Source: Dongshaea marina (lineage in GTDB: Bacteria > Pseudomonadota > Gammaproteobacteria > Enterobacterales > Aeromonadaceae). From it: 64,000 nucleotides of DNA. Numbering within the stretch: the first letter of the stretch is position 1; each line of letters opens with the position of its first letter. The position numbers and the translations under genes are program-made. The notes below the pieces were generated by a model that ran no database searches, had not been told where the DNA came from, and worked only from the letters and a program-made list of their open reading frames with translations. Positions 17,408 to 31,595 of this stretch are shown piece by piece. The DNA is taken from the NCBI RefSeq assembly GCF_003072645.1, contig NZ_CP028897.1:4968833-5032832 (forward strand), in the 5' to 3' direction.

Positions 17408-17532
17408 TACAGGCATAAAAAAAGCCAGTCCGGAGACTGGCTTTTGCCGCAGATATCGCTGCTCGAATTAACGGACACGCCGTTGACGAGTAAACTCGAT
17501 AACTCGCAACTGAGCGATCGCCTTGGCCAGTT
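17408..17532. repeat. 125-bp direct repeat, distal copy of the atpC 3' end and terminator
   Basis: This stretch is identical, base for base, to 19249-19373. It contains the atp terminator hairpin (17417-17445) and the last 65 bases of atpC coding sequence, including its stop, but no upstream atpC. The matching copy is the real atpC tail. The two copies bracket the GDSL pseudogene. Confidence 0.95.
17417..17445 (-). terminator. Duplicated atp-type intrinsic terminator
   Basis: AAAGCCAGTC and GACTGGCTTT form a stem with loop TCCG on the minus strand, followed by a run of T. It is a perfect copy of the atpC terminator, now placed downstream of the GDSL pseudogene and upstream of glmU. Confidence 0.85.
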
Positions 17533-17649
17533 TTTGCTGGGTTAACTTGCTGTTTCAGACTGCCGAGATGTAAAGATTTAAGACTTGGGTTATCTGATCC
17601 AGAAGTGATAAGCCCAGCCGAAGAAGGATGGGCCAGGCTCAAAAGATAA

Positions 17650-18965
17650 CTAGCCCCCTAGAGCAGCCTGTTGAGAGATGTAGTGAGCCAGTTCCATGTT
17701 CACCTCTGAGGTATAGTGGGCATTATTCCAACTGAAATAATACTGATCCTCTTCCGGGCTGGTCAGGCAGTTATTATTCTGACCAAGGCTAGGATCAATG
17801 TAAGCTCCGGAATCCGCATTGATACAGGTCTTGCCAGCATCAATAGCCTCCTTGTACTTCACTTGTGCCGCCAGAGTATCCAGCTCTTTTCCTGAATCGA
17901 CCACGAATACTTTGCTATTTACCTGATTAGGGATAGCTGCTAGCCCTTATTATAACTTTGCACCGCGTAATCAAGGATTCGATTAATATTTCCCCCAACG
18001 ACAGGTACATGCCAGTAGGTATATCCCTCATGAAGGTTAGACAGGCTCGGCAGGGTCATCAGCACAATTTTGTCGTCCTTGCCAGCTGATGAAATCAGTC
18101 TCTGTACCTGGGTTTGGACAGAAGCGACCAATGGCTTGACGAGCTCATTATCCACCTGATCTTTGATCTTTTGTGGGACTTTTTTATCGAACTGAGGCGT
18201 CAGGAACATACTAATCCCACTGACACTCAGTTTACTCTTGAGATACTTGGCAATGTCATTACCACCGATATAGATAATATATGTGGATTTCTGATCTGCC
18301 TTGTTGAGACCAAATCGCTTTGAATCTTCCTGATAAAGCGAAACCTGAGTGGCTAGGTTAGGGATCTCAAGATCATCAAACTTATAGCCATGTTGCTGAT
18401 CATAGGAACCATCCTGAGTGTGTTCCTGATATAGGGCTCGCTGTTGCATGATGCTGCTTGATGTGCAGGAGCCTGGATAATCGGAACCATTGTCATGGTA
18501 GCACTTCCCTGCCTCTCCTTCGGCTAAAGCACTACCCCAAGCGTAGTTGATACTTTGTACCTGCCCCGGGGGATTTTTCTGTAACTGATACCAGGAGGTC
18601 AGTGCAGGCGCCTGACCTGAAGCGATCTCTTTGTTAAATATAAAATATAGAGGCCAATTAATACTATAGAGCTGCTTTTGTTGACCCTTGATCTCTCCCT
18701 GCTCTCCAATACTCTGCTGTAAAAAATCCTGAGTTGGAAACAGGTATCCCTGCTGATCGGATGTGCCATATTTTTCTGATGGCACCGGATTGCTAATAGG
18801 GACATAGAGATTAAAGTTATCTAACTTGGGTTTGCTAACATCTGAGGGCTCCGGGTAGTTGTCCGTGTCACTCAGGCTATCGCCGAATATGACATAGTTT
18901 GTAGTGGAGGCGAAACTGGATGCAGATGTGAGTAAAAGAAGAAACAAAAGAAATCTGGATTTCAT
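17650..18965 (-). pseudogene. SGNH/GDSL-family secreted hydrolase (lipase/hemolysin-like), frameshifted
   Basis: From the ATG at 18965 a signal peptide (FLLFLLLLTSASSFA) leads into VIFGDSLSDTDN, the SGNH block I with nucleophile Ser30. Block III is present as YIGGNDI. The frame ends in a stop at 17940. The expected C-terminal part continues in another frame from about 17937 to 17650, restored by one extra G in the GGG at about 17943. In the C-terminal part, where thermolabile-hemolysin-type enzymes have a D-x-x-H pair, the sequence is WNNAH, so the Asp is missing. The gene is flanked by the 125-bp atpC-tail repeats. It may be inactive, or the shift may be an assembly error. Confidence 0.75.
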
Positions 18966-19248
18966 ACTGGCTCTCTCTTGGTTTATCTTGAGCACTTGAT
19001 TTAGCTAGACTCGAGAAGTATAAATCATGCTAAACTTAGCACTAATCCCCTCTGCCAGTCTTTTGTAAACCATCAGAAAACTATTTAAAACGCGCTCTTT
19101 TTTAAAAAATTTCAGGTCTTCCTCTTAGGTCTCGATAAATCTTATCTTCAGCCCATACTTCAGCATTGCACTCTCGAACCAAACCTCACCATATACCAGC
19201 CCCGGAATTGTCCTCACTTGCCCCTTTTTAAATTGAGATAGATTTTCC
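18966..19248. other. Upstream region of the GDSL pseudogene
   Basis: This stretch lies between the duplicated atp terminator and the hydrolase start. It is moderately AT-rich with no open frame of note, and must hold the hydrolase promoter because the atp terminator cuts it off from the atp operon. No clear promoter was picked out. Confidence 0.4.
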
Positions 19249-19373
19249 TACAGGCATAAAAAAAGCCAGTCCGGAGACTGGCTTTTGCCGCAGATATCGC
19301 TGCTCGAATTAACGGACACGCCGTTGACGAGTAAACTCGATAACTCGCAACTGAGCGATCGCCTTGGCCAGTT
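19249..19373. repeat. 125-bp direct repeat, native copy at the atpC 3' end
   Basis: This is the native end of atpC with its terminator, identical over 125 bases to 17408-17532 (offset 1841). Identity ends at GGCCAGTT, inside atpC, and at TACAGGC beyond the terminator. Confidence 0.95.
19258..19286 (-). terminator. Intrinsic terminator of the atp operon
   Basis: On the minus strand AAAAGCCAGTC pairs with GACTGGCTTTT around a 4-base loop, then a T-run (TTTTTTT). It lies 23 bases after the atpC stop. A perfect copy sits at 17417-17445. Confidence 0.9.
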
Positions 19374-19737
19374 CAGCCTCAGCCTGGGCGTATTCAATAT
19401 CGCCGTGAGAGTTACTGATCTGGTCTTCGGCCGCCTTCTTGGCTTCCTGAGCCTTGGCTTCATCCAGATCAGTGGCGCGGATCACCGTATCTGCCAGCAC
19501 AGTTGCCGTACCAGGCTGGATCTCCAGCATGCCACCGGAGATATACATCACCTCTTCGGATCCATGCAGTCGCACAATCTGCACCATTCCCGGACGGATC
19601 TGAGTCAGCAGGGGCGCGTGACCATGGTAGATCCCAAGCTCCCCTTCTAAGCCGGTCAGACTCACTGATTCGACCGCTCCGGAGAACAGCATCTCTTCGG
19701 CGCTCACCACATCCAGATGGAAGGTCATTCGTGACAT
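19309..19737 (-). CDS. atpC: ATP synthase epsilon subunit
   Basis: This 142-residue subunit belongs to the F1 central stalk and regulates ATP hydrolysis. The N-terminal beta-sandwich ([41 protein letters not shown]) and a C-terminal helical pair rich in Ala/Glu are typical. It is the last gene of the atp operon, 20 bases after atpD, and is followed by the terminator. Its final 65 bases are duplicated 1.8 kb downstream. Confidence 0.97.
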   Translation of the reverse strand: MSRMTFHLDVVSAEEMLFSGAVESVSLTGLEGELGIYHGHAPLLTQIRPGMVQIVRLHGSEEVMYISGGMLEIQPGTATVLADTVIRATDLDEAKAQEAKKAAEDQISNSHGDIEYAQAEAELAKAIAQLRVIEFTRQRRVR

Positions 19738-19757
19738 AGGGTTCTCCTCGTCGAGAT

Positions 19758-21164
<1,407 letters not shown>

Positions 21165-21173
21165 TCACTCAGC

Positions 21174-22037
21174 CTACACAGCCTGGGCGCCCGCACAGAT
21201 CTCACTCAGTTCCTGAGTGATGCCTGCCTGACGAGCCTTGTTGTATACAAGCTCCAGATCTTCAATCAAGTCGCCAGCATTATCTGACGCAGCCTTCATC
21301 GCGACCATACGGGACGCCTGTTCACAAGCCAGGTTCTCAACTACCCCCTGATACACCTGAGATTCGACATAACGAACCAGGAACTGCTCCAGCAGTGCAT
21401 CGGTTTCAGGCTCATAGATATAGTCCCAGCGATGTCTCGCCAGCTCACTATCTTTGGCCTTGGGTAGTGGCAGCAACTGATCTACCGTAGGATGCTGGAC
21501 CATGGTGTTTTCAAACTTGTTGTACGCCAGGTACAACCGGTCGATCTCACCACGCTCATACGCTTGCAACATCACTTTTACCGTACCGATCAGGTCACTG
21601 ACTGACGGGTGGTCACCCAGTCCGGAAGCCTGTGCTCTGACCTGGCCACCATGCCTTTCAAAAAAGCTGGTTGCCTTATTTCCGATCAGGGCAAAATCAA
21701 CACCTGCATCCTGTTCGTTCCACTGCTTCATATCACGCAGCGTATCTTTAAACAGGTTGATGTTGAGGCCACCACACAAACCACGGTCGGTTGAGATGAT
21801 GATATAGCCAACGCGCTTTACTTCCCGCTCTTCCAGGTAGGGGTGCTGATATTCCAGGCTCCCCAACGCGATGTGGCCGATCACCTTACGAATGGTTTCA
21901 GAATAGGGACGACTGGCAGCCATCCTGTCCTGAGCTCGACGCATCTTCGACGCCGCAACCATCTGCATAGCGCTGGTGATCTTTTGAGTGTTTTTAACAC
22001 TCGCGATCTTTGTACGTATCTCTTTAGCGCCGGCCAT
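21174..22037 (-). CDS. atpG: ATP synthase gamma subunit
   Basis: This 287-residue rotor shaft begins [20 protein letters not shown] and ends with the conserved helix [20 protein letters not shown]. These two terminal helices form the coiled coil that turns inside the alpha/beta ring. Length equals the E. coli subunit. The gene lies between atpA and atpD in standard order. Confidence 0.97.
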   Translation of the reverse strand: MAGAKEIRTKIASVKNTQKITSAMQMVAASKMRRAQDRMAASRPYSETIRKVIGHIALGSLEYQHPYLEEREVKRVGYIIISTDRGLCGGLNINLFKDTLRDMKQWNEQDAGVDFALIGNKATSFFERHGGQVRAQASGLGDHPSVSDLIGTVKVMLQAYERGEIDRLYLAYNKFENTMVQHPTVDQLLPLPKAKDSELARHRWDYIYEPETDALLEQFLVRYVESQVYQGVVENLACEQASRMVAMKAASDNAGDLIEDLELVYNKARQAGITQELSEICAGAQAV

Positions 22038-22090
22038 CTCTTTCTCTCCGCTAGTACAAGGCTGCCCTCAAGGCAGCCGGAACAATCAAC

Positions 22091-23632
22091 TTACCAAGTC
22101 TGAGTCGCCTTGAAGCTGTCCAGCATAGCTGCCAGCTTGCCTACGATCTCATCGTTGTAATCAGGATTGCTGTTGATCTGAGCCATGAACTCGCCATGCT
22201 CAGTCATTGCGTAAGAGAGCAGAGATGCCTCGAAGTCACCGATTTTCTTCAGGGTGACATCGCCGAGATAGCCTTTCTCAGCCGCAAACAGAACCAGGGC
22301 CTGCTCAGCAACTGACATTGGGCTGTACTGCTTCTGCTTCATCAGCTCAGTAACTTTCTGACCGTGATCGAGCTGCTTGCGCGTTGCATCGTCCAGGTCT
22401 GAGGAGAACTGAGCAAATGCCGCCAGTTCACGATATTGAGCCAGTGCGGTACGGATACCACCAGACAGCTTCTTGATAATCTTGGTCTGAGCTGCACCAC
22501 CTACACGAGATACTGAGATCCCCGGGTCAACCGCAGGGCGGATCCCTGAGTTAAACAGCTCGGTGGTCAGGAAGATCTGACCGTCGGTGATCGAGATTAC
22601 GTTGGTCGGTACGAACGCAGATACGTCGCCCGCCTGAGTCTCGATGATTGGCAGAGCGGTCAGAGAGCCGGTCTTACCTTTCACCTTACCGTCGGTGAAT
22701 TTCTCTACATACTCATCATTCACCCGAGCAGCACGCTCCAGCAGACGAGAGTGGAGGTAGAATACATCCCCTGGATAAGCTTCACGTCCTGGTGGACGCT
22801 TCAGCAGCAGGGAGATTTGACGATAAGCAACCGCCTGCTTAGACAGGTCATCATAGATGATCAGCGCATCTTCACCACGATCGCGGAAGTATTCACCCAT
22901 GGAGCAACCTGAGTATGGAGCCAGATACTGCAGGGCAGCGGCTTCAGACGCAGATGCAACTACGACAATGGTGTTTTCCAGGGCGCCATGCTCTTCGAGC
23001 TTACGCACCACGTTGGAGATGGTGGAAGCCTTCTGGCCGATCGCAACATACACACAGCGAATGCCAGACTCTTTCTGGTTGATGATGGTATCAACGGCGA
23101 TCGCTGTCTTACCCGTCTGACGGTCACCGATGATCAGCTCACGCTGACCACGACCGATTGGGATCATGGAGTCGATAGACTTAAGACCGGTTTGAACCGC
23201 CTGGTCAACCGACTTACGCTCGATAACCCCTGGTGCGATCACTTCAACCGGAGAGAAACCGTCATTTTCAACGGGTCCCTTGCCATCGATCGGCTCACCC
23301 AGGGTGTTAACCACACGGCCCAGAAGTTTTGGACCAACCGGAACCTGCAGGATACGCCCGGTTCCTTTAACTTTCATGCCTTCAGCCAGGTCAGCGTATG
23401 GTCCCATGACCACCGCACCAACTGAATCACGCTCAAGGTTCAGTGCCAGCGCATAACGATTGCCTGGCAGCTCGATCATTTCACCTTGCATCGCGTCGGC
23501 CAGGCCGTGAATACGAATGATACCGTCACTTACGGAGACGATAGTACCTTCGTTGCACGCCTCACTGACAACGTCAAACTGCTCAATCCGCTGTTTGATC
23601 AGATCAGCAATTTCAGTGGAATTAAGTTGCAT
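22091..23632 (-). CDS. atpA: ATP synthase alpha subunit
   Basis: This 513-residue non-catalytic F1 subunit has the P-loop GDRQTGKTA (around residue 169-177) and the alpha/beta signature [14 protein letters not shown]. The N-terminus [16 protein letters not shown] matches gammaproteobacterial AtpA. It binds nucleotide without turnover and forms the hexamer with beta. The gene is 17 bases after atpH. Confidence 0.98.
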   Translation of the reverse strand: MQLNSTEIADLIKQRIEQFDVVSEACNEGTIVSVSDGIIRIHGLADAMQGEMIELPGNRYALALNLERDSVGAVVMGPYADLAEGMKVKGTGRILQVPVGPKLLGRVVNTLGEPIDGKGPVENDGFSPVEVIAPGVIERKSVDQAVQTGLKSIDSMIPIGRGQRELIIGDRQTGKTAIAVDTIINQKESGIRCVYVAIGQKASTISNVVRKLEEHGALENTIVVVASASEAAALQYLAPYSGCSMGEYFRDRGEDALIIYDDLSKQAVAYRQISLLLKRPPGREAYPGDVFYLHSRLLERAARVNDEYVEKFTDGKVKGKTGSLTALPIIETQAGDVSAFVPTNVISITDGQIFLTTELFNSGIRPAVDPGISVSRVGGAAQTKIIKKLSGGIRTALAQYRELAAFAQFSSDLDDATRKQLDHGQKVTELMKQKQYSPMSVAEQALVLFAAEKGYLGDVTLKKIGDFEASLLSYAMTEHGEFMAQINSNPDYNDEIVGKLAAMLDSFKATQTW

Positions 23633-23649
23633 GCTCTTTGTTTCCCCAA

Positions 23650-24183
23650 TTATGACCGAAGTGCTTCAGACAAACGATCCAGCTGACTGCGGACACTACC
23701 GTCAATCACCAGATCCCCTGCTTTTATGACCATTCCCGCCATCAGGGAAGGATCGACACGACAGTCCAGTTTCACTTTGCGTTCGAGACGTTTTTCCAAA
23801 GAGGCCAGAATCTTCTTCTGCTGTGCCGCATCCAGCTTCTTAGCTGAAACCACTTCGGCACACACCTCTTTTTCGTGTTCGATCTTCATCTCAGTAAAGA
23901 GCTTGAGGACCGCAGGCAACACTTCCAGTCGCCCATTTTCAGCCATCAACTTAATCAGGTTCTTTCCGTGCTGATCCACTTGATCACCACACACCTGAAC
24001 AAAGATATCGGCCAGTTTCTCGACATTGATTGCACTACCAATCAGGTTTTCAATGGTCTCATTCTGAGCCACCTCAGCGGCAAAGGAGAGCATCTGCATC
24101 CACTGTTCGATGGTGCCTTTCTCAACGGCAAAGTCGAAAGCTGCTTTGGCATAGGGACGAGCAACAGTAGTCACTTCAGACAT
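23650..24183 (-). CDS. atpH: ATP synthase delta subunit
   Basis: This 177-residue subunit links F1 to the peripheral stalk. It starts [20 protein letters not shown], the conserved delta N-terminal helix that caps the alpha subunits, and ends with a [17 protein letters not shown] segment typical of the family. Length equals the E. coli subunit. It follows atpF by 12 bases. Confidence 0.97.
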   Translation of the reverse strand: MSEVTTVARPYAKAAFDFAVEKGTIEQWMQMLSFAAEVAQNETIENLIGSAINVEKLADIFVQVCGDQVDQHGKNLIKLMAENGRLEVLPAVLKLFTEMKIEHEKEVCAEVVSAKKLDAAQQKKILASLEKRLERKVKLDCRVDPSLMAGMVIKAGDLVIDGSVRSQLDRLSEALRS

Positions 24184-24195
24184 AGCTCGTTCCCC

Positions 24196-25003
<808 letters not shown>

Positions 25004-25036
25004 TTAAAGTTATTCGTTATTTTTCAGTAAATTACA

Positions 25037-26344
<1,308 letters not shown>

Positions 26345-27322
26345 TTATTCAGTTACAACAAAAGGTGAAATATTACTTACAATCTTGTCAAATTCCTGTA
26401 GCGAACGATAACTTATTTCCAGCTTCCCTCGCTCTTTTGACTGAGCCCGGATCTTGACATCTGTCCCTAACTGTTCACTTAATCGCCGGGCCAGGCGATC
26501 AATATCCGGATCAGGCTGAGATTTCGGCTTGTTTTGCTTGGGCTCTTTTACTTTTTTTACCAACCTTTCTGTCTCCCTAACGGAGAGCTCTTTTTGAACA
26601 ACCTGACGTGCAACTTCAGATTGCTGCTCTCCCTCAAGGGCTAACAGAGCCCTGGCATGGCCCATCTCAAGATCACCATGTTCCACCAAAAGTTGAACAT
26701 CTGTATTGAGTTGGTTAAGGCGCAGCAGATTACTCACCGCAGCCCTGGATTTACCCACGGCTTCAGCCAGCTGCTGATGCGTCATCTCAAACTCTTCAAG
26801 TAAACGCCGCAGGGCCACCGCCTCCTCAATGGCGTTAAGATCTTCACGCTGAATATTTTCTATGAGGGCGATCGCCACTGCCGCATCATCGGCCACATCC
26901 TTGATGATACAGGGAACCTGCTCCAGACGAGCCAGCTGAGCCGCACGCCAGCGACGCTCACCGGCGATGATCTCAAAACGCTCATCGCCCAGTGGACGAA
27001 CCACGATCGGCTGGATAATCCCCTGAGCCCGGATCGAATTGGCTAACTCCTCCAGTGCGCTCTGAGACATATCCTTACGCGGCTGGTATTTTCCCCGGGT
27101 TAACCACTCCAGCGGCAGCTCACGCAAGCTGCTCTGCTCATCTTCACCGGCAGAGACCAGCTTAGGCTGTGCAGTCACTTTGGGTTGCAAAGGCTTGGCA
27201 GGCTCAACCTTCGCTGGTTTTTGCTCAGTGCCACTGTCATCCAACTGTTTTTGCATCGCCTTGTTACTGTTTCCCAACAAGGCATCCAATCCCTTCCCTA
27301 AACCACGCTTTTTTTGAGTCAT
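26345..27322 (-). CDS. parB: ParB chromosome partitioning protein
   Basis: This 325-residue protein binds parS sites near the origin and spreads as a CTP-dependent clamp. The N-terminal KKRGLGKGLDALLG motif, the ParB core (GERRWRAAQLA; LIENIQREDLNAIEEA) and the helix-turn-helix (AEAVGKSRAAVSNLLRLNQL) are clear. The C-terminal dimerisation domain follows. Its ATG overlaps the parA stop by four bases. I saw no consensus parS site in the window. Confidence 0.96.
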   Translation of the reverse strand: MTQKKRGLGKGLDALLGNSNKAMQKQLDDSGTEQKPAKVEPAKPLQPKVTAQPKLVSAGEDEQSSLRELPLEWLTRGKYQPRKDMSQSALEELANSIRAQGIIQPIVVRPLGDERFEIIAGERRWRAAQLARLEQVPCIIKDVADDAAVAIALIENIQREDLNAIEEAVALRRLLEEFEMTHQQLAEAVGKSRAAVSNLLRLNQLNTDVQLLVEHGDLEMGHARALLALEGEQQSEVARQVVQKELSVRETERLVKKVKEPKQNKPKSQPDPDIDRLARRLSEQLGTDVKIRAQSKERGKLEISYRSLQEFDKIVSNISPFVVTE

Positions 27323-28191
27323 ACTTCACCCTGCATTGGTTCTGCTGATGTGGACTTACTCCTGGAGCTGCCAGCGGTTTTGTTATTGGTGGCAGATGCA
27401 TTTTTTTGTGATTGTGTGGCCTTCCCCTGCTCCTCACGGCGCAGGATCTCGGACGCCAGAGCCAGATAGGCTTTGGCACCGGCAGATGACTTGTCATAGA
27501 ACATCGCAGGAGAGCCAAAACTTGGCGCCTCAGCCAGCCTCACATTGCGCGGGATCACGGTCCGGTAAACCGCAGAGTCGAAGTGCTGCTTGAGCTGTTC
27601 AGATACCTCGTTCGCCAGCCGGTTACGATGGTCAAACATGGTTCGCAAAATCCCCTCAACATGCAGATCCGGATTCACCACTGCCGCCAGTTTACCGATT
27701 GTATCCATCAGGGCAGTAATCCCTTCGAGAGCATAATACTCACACTGCATGGGGACGATCACCGAGGTCGCCGCTGACATGGCATTGACCGTCAGCATAT
27801 TCAAAGAGGGCGGACAATCGATGAAAATGTAATCGTATTGATCGAGGAAGGGTTTCAGAGAGTTGCGCAGGCGAACCTCCCTGGCAAAAACCTCCATCAG
27901 CTTGATCTCGGCCGCAGTCAGATCCGCATTGGCCGCAATCAGATGGTAACCGCCACTGGTCTGCTCGACCCGAACCTCATCCAGTGGCATCTCATCGATC
28001 AAAAGATCATAGGCGGTGCGCTCCACCTCGTACTTATCCACACCGCTGCCCATGGTGGCATTGCCCTGGGGATCCAGATCGATGACTAAAACATTGCGCT
28101 TCATAGCTGCCATGGAAGCAGCCAGGTTGATACAGGTGGTCGTTTTACCCACACCACCTTTCTGGTTACAGATTGCTATGACTTTTCCCAC
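27319..28191 (-). CDS. parA: ParA chromosome partitioning ATPase
   Basis: This 290-residue Soj-type ATPase drives origin segregation with ParB. The deviant Walker A motif is CNQKGGVGKTTTCINLA and the Walker B region is YIFIDCPPSLN. It starts at GTG 28191, with AGGGGG upstream. The Lys/Ser-rich tail (NNKTAGSSRSKSTSAE) is longer than usual. It lies 24 bases after rsmG and is coupled to parB. Confidence 0.95.
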   Translation of the reverse strand: MGKVIAICNQKGGVGKTTTCINLAASMAAMKRNVLVIDLDPQGNATMGSGVDKYEVERTAYDLLIDEMPLDEVRVEQTSGGYHLIAANADLTAAEIKLMEVFAREVRLRNSLKPFLDQYDYIFIDCPPSLNMLTVNAMSAATSVIVPMQCEYYALEGITALMDTIGKLAAVVNPDLHVEGILRTMFDHRNRLANEVSEQLKQHFDSAVYRTVIPRNVRLAEAPSFGSPAMFYDKSSAGAKAYLALASEILRREEQGKATQSQKNASATNNKTAGSSRSKSTSAEPMQGEV

Positions 28192-28215
28192 TTAGCCCCC
28201 TCATATCCTATCGGG

Positions 28216-28836
28216 TTAGTTGTTATATCCAATCACCACCAAGTGGCGCTCACCCTGCAAACAGGGCACAGCGAGAGGATGGATCGCTTCAACAGAGAAT
28301 GGCGCACTCAGTTGATTCAGCTCATCCTCCGGAACAACCCCTTTCAGCGCAAGAAAAACCCCCTGCTTTGAAGGGAGGTGTTTGCACCATAATAGCATCT
28401 CTTGAATGGATGCAAAGGCCCGGCTTAACACACCATCAAATCCCTGCTCCGGTTGGAACTGCTCAACCCGAGACTGGACCGGGGTAACATTGGTCAACCC
28501 CAACTCGTGAACCACCTGACGCAGAAAACGCACTCGCTTTCCAAGACTATCGAGCAACACAAACTCCTTGTCCGGATTGGCGATAGCCAACGGGATCCCC
28601 GGCAGTCCCGGCCCTGTGCCCACATCGATAAAACGCTGGCCACTCAGAAGAGGTGATACCACCAGGCTATCCATGATGTGTTTGACCAGCATCTCCTCGG
28701 GATCCCGTACCGAAGTCAGGTTATAGGCCTTATTCCACTTGTGCAGCAGACCGACATAATCCACAAGCTGCTGAACCTGCTTGTCTGTCAGGCTTAAAGA
28801 TGTTTGCTCTAGCAGTGATTGTAATTTCTGTAACAC
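28216..28836 (-). CDS. rsmG: RsmG, 16S rRNA m7G527 methyltransferase
   Basis: This 206-residue SAM-dependent enzyme methylates G527 of 16S rRNA. Motifs include [21 protein letters not shown], the SAM-binding segment [17 protein letters not shown] and the segment [12 protein letters not shown]. Length equals E. coli RsmG (207). It lies between mnmG and parA, the usual gammaproteobacterial order. Confidence 0.96.
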   Translation of the reverse strand: MLQKLQSLLEQTSLSLTDKQVQQLVDYVGLLHKWNKAYNLTSVRDPEEMLVKHIMDSLVVSPLLSGQRFIDVGTGPGLPGIPLAIANPDKEFVLLDSLGKRVRFLRQVVHELGLTNVTPVQSRVEQFQPEQGFDGVLSRAFASIQEMLLWCKHLPSKQGVFLALKGVVPEDELNQLSAPFSVEAIHPLAVPCLQGERHLVVIGYNN

Positions 28837-28873
28837 GATAAAAATCCTTGGTCTGCTTCCCCCGATATCTATC

Positions 28874-28888
28874 CGTCACTACGTGACG
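28874..28888. promoter_or_regulatory. Inverted repeat between mnmG and rsmG
   Basis: CGTCAC and GTGACG flank a TAC centre, a 15-base near-palindrome in the 170-base gap. It could be an operator or part of a hairpin. It does not match the parS consensus. Confidence 0.35.
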
Positions 28889-29006
28889 AGCCAGGTTCCA
28901 CAGGTACACTTAAACAAAAGCACCCTGGCAACAGCGACTAATGCGTCTGCTAATCAGAGTGCTTAAATAAAACCAATATACTCACAATCCCCTTACAGGA
29001 AATTGA

Positions 29007-30895
29007 TCAACTCGACTTTTTCAGTAAGCCACGCTTCTTCAGATGGATCAGCAACACAGAGATAGCGGCCGGGGTAACCCCGGAGATCCTCGCGGCCTGT
29101 CCGACCGTCTCAGGCTTAGCGCTGTTAAGCTTGATAATCACCTCAGAAGACAGACCGGGAACCTCCTGGTAATCGAGATCCAGCGGCAGACCGGTTTGTT
29201 CATGGCGCAGGTGTTTTTCAATCTCGTCGCGCTGACGCTCAATGTAACCTGCGTATTTCACCTGAATCTCTACCTGCTCGGCAGCCTGACTATGGTCAAC
29301 CCCCTGCCCCAGCTCCTCGATCTCGACCAGATCCTTGTAAGTCACCTCGGGGCGACGCAACAGCTCTTCCAGACTATTTTCCCGGGTCAGAGGATTCTTT
29401 AGGATCTCATTGACCTTGTCTGCCGCCGGATGCTTTGGATTTACCCAGGTCTCACGCAGTCGCTGCCGCTCTTGTTCTATGGTTTCCAGCTTGAGATTGA
29501 AAGCCTGCCAGCGCCTGTCATCAACCAGCCCCAGCTCTCGTCCCGCCTCGGTCAGGCGTAGATCGGCATTGTCTTCACGCAGCAGCAGACGATACTCGGC
29601 GCGGCTGGTGAACATCCGGTAGGGCTCCTGGGTTCCCAGGGTAGAAAGATCATCCATCATCACCCCGAGATAGGCCTGATCGCGGCGCGGGCACCAGGCC
29701 TGTTTTTCCTGAACCTGAAGTGCAGCATTTAATCCCGCCAGCAGGCCCTGGGCGCCGGCCTCTTCATAGCCAGTGGTGCCATTGAGCTGGCCGGCAAAGA
29801 ATAATCCCTGGATCCACTTGCTCTCCATGCTGGATCTAAGATCCCGAGGATCGAAGTAGTCATACTCGATCGCATAGCCCGGGCGGGTGATCACTGCATT
29901 CTCAAACCCCTTCATGGATCTGACGATCTTCATCTGCACATCAAACGGCAAGCTGGTTGAGATCCCGTTCGGGTAAAGCTCGGTGGTTGAAAGACCTTCA
30001 GGCTCCACAAAGATCTGGTGTGAATTACGATCCGCAAAGCGCGTCACCTTGTCCTCAATGGAGGGACAGTAACGTGGACCCACTCCCTCGATCACCCCGG
30101 CGAACATGGGGCTGCGATCCAAAGAGCCGCGAATAATCTCATGGGTCTGCTCATTGGTATGGGTGATATAACAAGGGATCTGCTGCGGATGATCCGCCCT
30201 GGATCCCAGGAAGGAGAACACAGGTACAGGATCATCGCCTGGCTGAGCATCCATCACAGAGAAATCAACACTTCGCGCATCGATCCTCGGTGGCGTCCCG
30301 GTCTTGAGACGATCCGTGCGAAACGGCATGGATCTTAAACGATCCGCAAGGCGGATCGAGGGTGGATCACCGGCCCTGCCGCCCTGGTAGTTGTCTAAAC
30401 CTATGTGGATCCGCCCATTGAGAAAGGTCCCTGCGGTCAGGATCACTGTCTTGGCCAGGATCCGAATTCCGGACTGGGTGACCACCCCTGGATCTTGTCT
30501 TGATCCAGGATCAGATCATCACAGCTTTGCTGAAATATCTGTAGATTTTCCTGGTGCTGAAGCAGGGTGCGGATCTTTTCACGATATAAAATGCGATCGG
30601 CCTGAGCCCGGGTTGCGCGAACTGCTGGTCCCTTAGAGGCATTCAGGGTACGAAATTGAATGCCACTACAATCAATTGCGTGAGCCATCAGGCCACCCAA
30701 GGCGTCAATCTCTTTCACAAGATGACCTTTACCTATCCCGCCTATTGCCGGATTACAGGACATCTGGCCAATCGTTTCTATGTTATGGGTCAGCAGAAGG
30801 GTTTTCATCCCCATGCGCGCTGCTGCTGCACAGGCTTCTGTACCAGCATGACCCCCACCAACGACGATCACGTCAAATTGCTCGTGATATTGCAT
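29007..30895 (-). pseudogene. mnmG: MnmG (GidA), tRNA uridine modification enzyme, with one frameshift
   Basis: With MnmE this FAD enzyme makes the cmnm5 modification of wobble U34. The N-terminal part (30895 to about 30488) has the FAD motif [11 protein letters not shown] and [19 protein letters not shown]. It shifts out of frame near 30488 after KIQG. The rest continues in another frame as [20 protein letters not shown] and runs to [20 protein letters not shown] at the C-terminus. Restoring one G in the GGGG run at about 30486-30490 rebuilds a full protein of about 630 residues. Everything else is intact and conserved, so a sequencing or assembly indel is at least as likely as a real mutation. 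Confidence 0.85.
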
Positions 30896-30989
30896 AGATA
30901 CCTCTGTTTAATAAACCGTTTTGCAGGAATAGTGCTCAGACTCAGGAAAGGGCCGGTTATTCTATCTGTTTGTGACCGAAAGGGAAACG

Positions 30990-31565
30990 GATTTCTGCGA
31001 GGCAAAAAGGATCGTGGATCCGGGGTTATAGATCTTAAGATCATATATGGATCTTTTATTGGATCTTTTATTAGGATCGCGGATCCGTGTGGAAAACCCT
31101 CTTTTGATCATAGAGATCATGATGTTAGCTCAGATCCTTTGGTGTGGATAAGCTCTGATCCTCCGGGGAACAAGTTGCGAATAGAATCCCTTGTTATCCA
31201 CATGCGCCTGGCGAGCTGTATTTAATACATAGGATAAGTTTGAGTAATTCACCGCTTTGATCAGTGGTTATCCACATCCACCCTGTGAATCATTTGGTTT
31301 TCTGGGATCTTTTTTCTGGGTAAAGCTGTTAATAACTTGGTGGATATGTGCTTTTATTGGGTGATCCATGATCGTAGGAACCCCTTGCCTGGCTTGGTTT
31401 TTCCCTGAGTTTTCGTTACGGATCTTGTTGTGTGGAATGATCTAAAGGAAGATCTGGTTCGGATCTGGTTATCCCCATCTTGTCACCCGATCCTTAACAG
31501 GATAATGATCTTTGGGGGCAGGATCATTGCTGGGAATGTGTGGCAAGCCTCTTTAGAATGGATCA
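30990..31565. other. Chromosomal replication origin, oriC
   Basis: Next to mnmG this gene-free stretch has about two dozen GATC sites in 560 bases. An AT-rich unwinding region (31021-31080) carries GATC-TTTTATT repeats resembling the E. coli 13-mers, ending TTATTAGGATCGC. DnaA boxes follow: TGTGGAAAA 31088-31096, TGTGGATAA 31143-31151, TTATCCACA 31194-31202, TTATCCACA 31268-31276, TGTGGAATG 31431-31439 and TTATCCCCA 31469-31477. Order (mnmG, 13-mers, boxes) matches E. coli. mioC, which flanks oriC in E. coli, is absent; an antiporter gene is there instead. Confidence 0.93.
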
Positions 31566-31595
31566 TTCGAGGATTCAACTGGAAAGGAGTCTTGT

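Noticed and set aside
30656..31225. Long plus-strand frame across the mnmG 5' end and oriC
   Set aside because: It is antisense to the conserved N-terminal part of mnmG and continues into the origin, with no protein-like features.
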